The notes under the pieces: model-generated
Databases searched by the model: none
Seen by the model: only the letters and a program-made list of their open reading frames with translations
What the model was told of the DNA's origin: nothing
Position numbers and translations under genes: made by a program
In this document: in pieces, positions 63,852 through 64,000 of the stretch
How positions within the stretch are numbered: position 1 is the first letter of the stretch
Layout of the letters: each line of letters begins with the position of its first letter
NCBI RefSeq assembly: GCF_005234135.1
Contig: NZ_CP039964.1
Span: 2,224,001 to 2,288,000 of the forward strand
Length of the DNA: 64,000 nucleotides
Direction of reading: 5' to 3'
From: Pseudorhodobacter turbinis
Lineage (GTDB): Bacteria; Pseudomonadota; Alphaproteobacteria; Rhodobacterales; Rhodobacteraceae

Positions 63852-64000
63852 ATGGGCGAGTTTGAGCTACTGATAACCCTTGCTGCAATCGGGGTGCTGC
63901 TAAGCGTTGTGCTTGTGCCCTATCTTTTCATTTCCCATCTGGGTTTGAAGGCGCGGTTCAAAAAGCTGGAACGTTTGGTCGAGCAATTGCAGGCCAATCG
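63852..64000 (+). CDS. Membrane protein, N-terminal fragment (window edge)
   Basis: 49 codons visible: 'MGEFELLITLAAIGVLLS' continuing 'VVLVPYLFISHLGLKARFKKLERLVEQLQAN', a hydrophobic helix then a basic coiled coil. The start suggests a DUF2339-type or signalling membrane protein, but only the beginning is seen. It follows DUF1523 by 50 nt. Confidence 0.6.
   Translation, partial: MGEFELLITLAAIGVLLSVVLVPYLFISHLGLKARFKKLERLVEQLQAN

Noticed and set aside
1..64000. CRISPR array, prophage, integron or rRNA operon
   Set aside because: I looked for regularly spaced repeats, phage structural genes, attC-like sites and rRNA cores and saw none.

Overview
The window reads as a chromosomal segment of a marine alphaproteobacterium of the family Rhodobacteraceae (roseobacter group). 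This is an inference from gene content and order: the rimP-nusA-ylxR/L7Ae-infB order, a three-subunit cytochrome bc1 operon (petABC), a YlxR-L7Ae fusion, RpoH-type CTTG promoters ahead of dnaK and clpB, and a family-typical string of uncharacterised genes (DUF6638, DUF1523). The window is mostly core genome and is densely coding. I see no rRNA, CRISPR array or prophage. The only recognisable mobile element is one decayed IS6-type remnant.

Layout. 1-2690 (minus): glycine betaine/proline ABC transporter proX-proW-proV, with proV cut by the window edge. 3030-8304 (plus): a sigma-54-type response regulator with unusual catalytic motifs, its histidine kinase, and an oxalate/formate-family MFS carrier. 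8375-9171: IS6 remnant containing a perfect 24-bp-arm palindrome. 9280-11243 (minus): DUF481 outer-membrane protein and a LysR regulator. 11322-16964 (plus): promoter, attenuator-like leader, then rimP, nusA, ylxR-L7Ae, infB and a strong terminator. 16987-19987 (minus): a 46-aa ORF, mutT, argJ and a parvulin PPIase. 20194-23968 (plus): secA and a secreted unknown. 24003-29632 (minus): radC, dnaJ, dnaK, a TIGR02466-type protein and pyrF. 29760-33314 (plus): an unknown and clpB. 33359-34213 (minus): N-formylglutamate amidohydrolase family protein. 34416-35998 (plus): tRNA-Val(GAC), rpmJ and a fatty acid desaturase. 36027-36590 (minus): AhpD-like protein. 36703-40880 (plus): GST, petABC and a DHFR-like reductase. 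40926-45242 (plus): TPP riboswitch and thiB1-thiB2-thiP-thiQ, with two adjacent thiB paralogues. 45315-48591 (plus): KDGal kinase, MFS carrier and asd. 48653-50746 (minus): leucine-rich-repeat protein and beta carbonic anhydrase. 50884-56357 (plus): small unknown, M17 aminopeptidase, NlpC/P60 hydrolase, Tat/lipoprotein L,D-transpeptidase and panBC. 56447-64000 (plus): a run of nine tightly packed, poorly characterised genes (coiled-coil rod, large unknown, AAA ATPase, four predicted membrane proteins, DUF6638, DUF1523) that leaves the window.

The best candidate for an undescribed multi-protein system is the 56.4-64 kb cluster. Its genes overlap or nearly touch and combine a moderately conserved-looking AAA ATPase with a long coiled-coil protein and several membrane proteins. 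A markedly AT-rich passenger gene (60572-61129) interrupts it. Other points of interest are the GAFPGA/Walker B-DD regulator at 3030, the rimP leader attenuator, the duplicated thiamin-binding proteins under a TPP riboswitch, and the palindrome-bearing IS remnant. All assignments are from reading the sequence; no database search was run.
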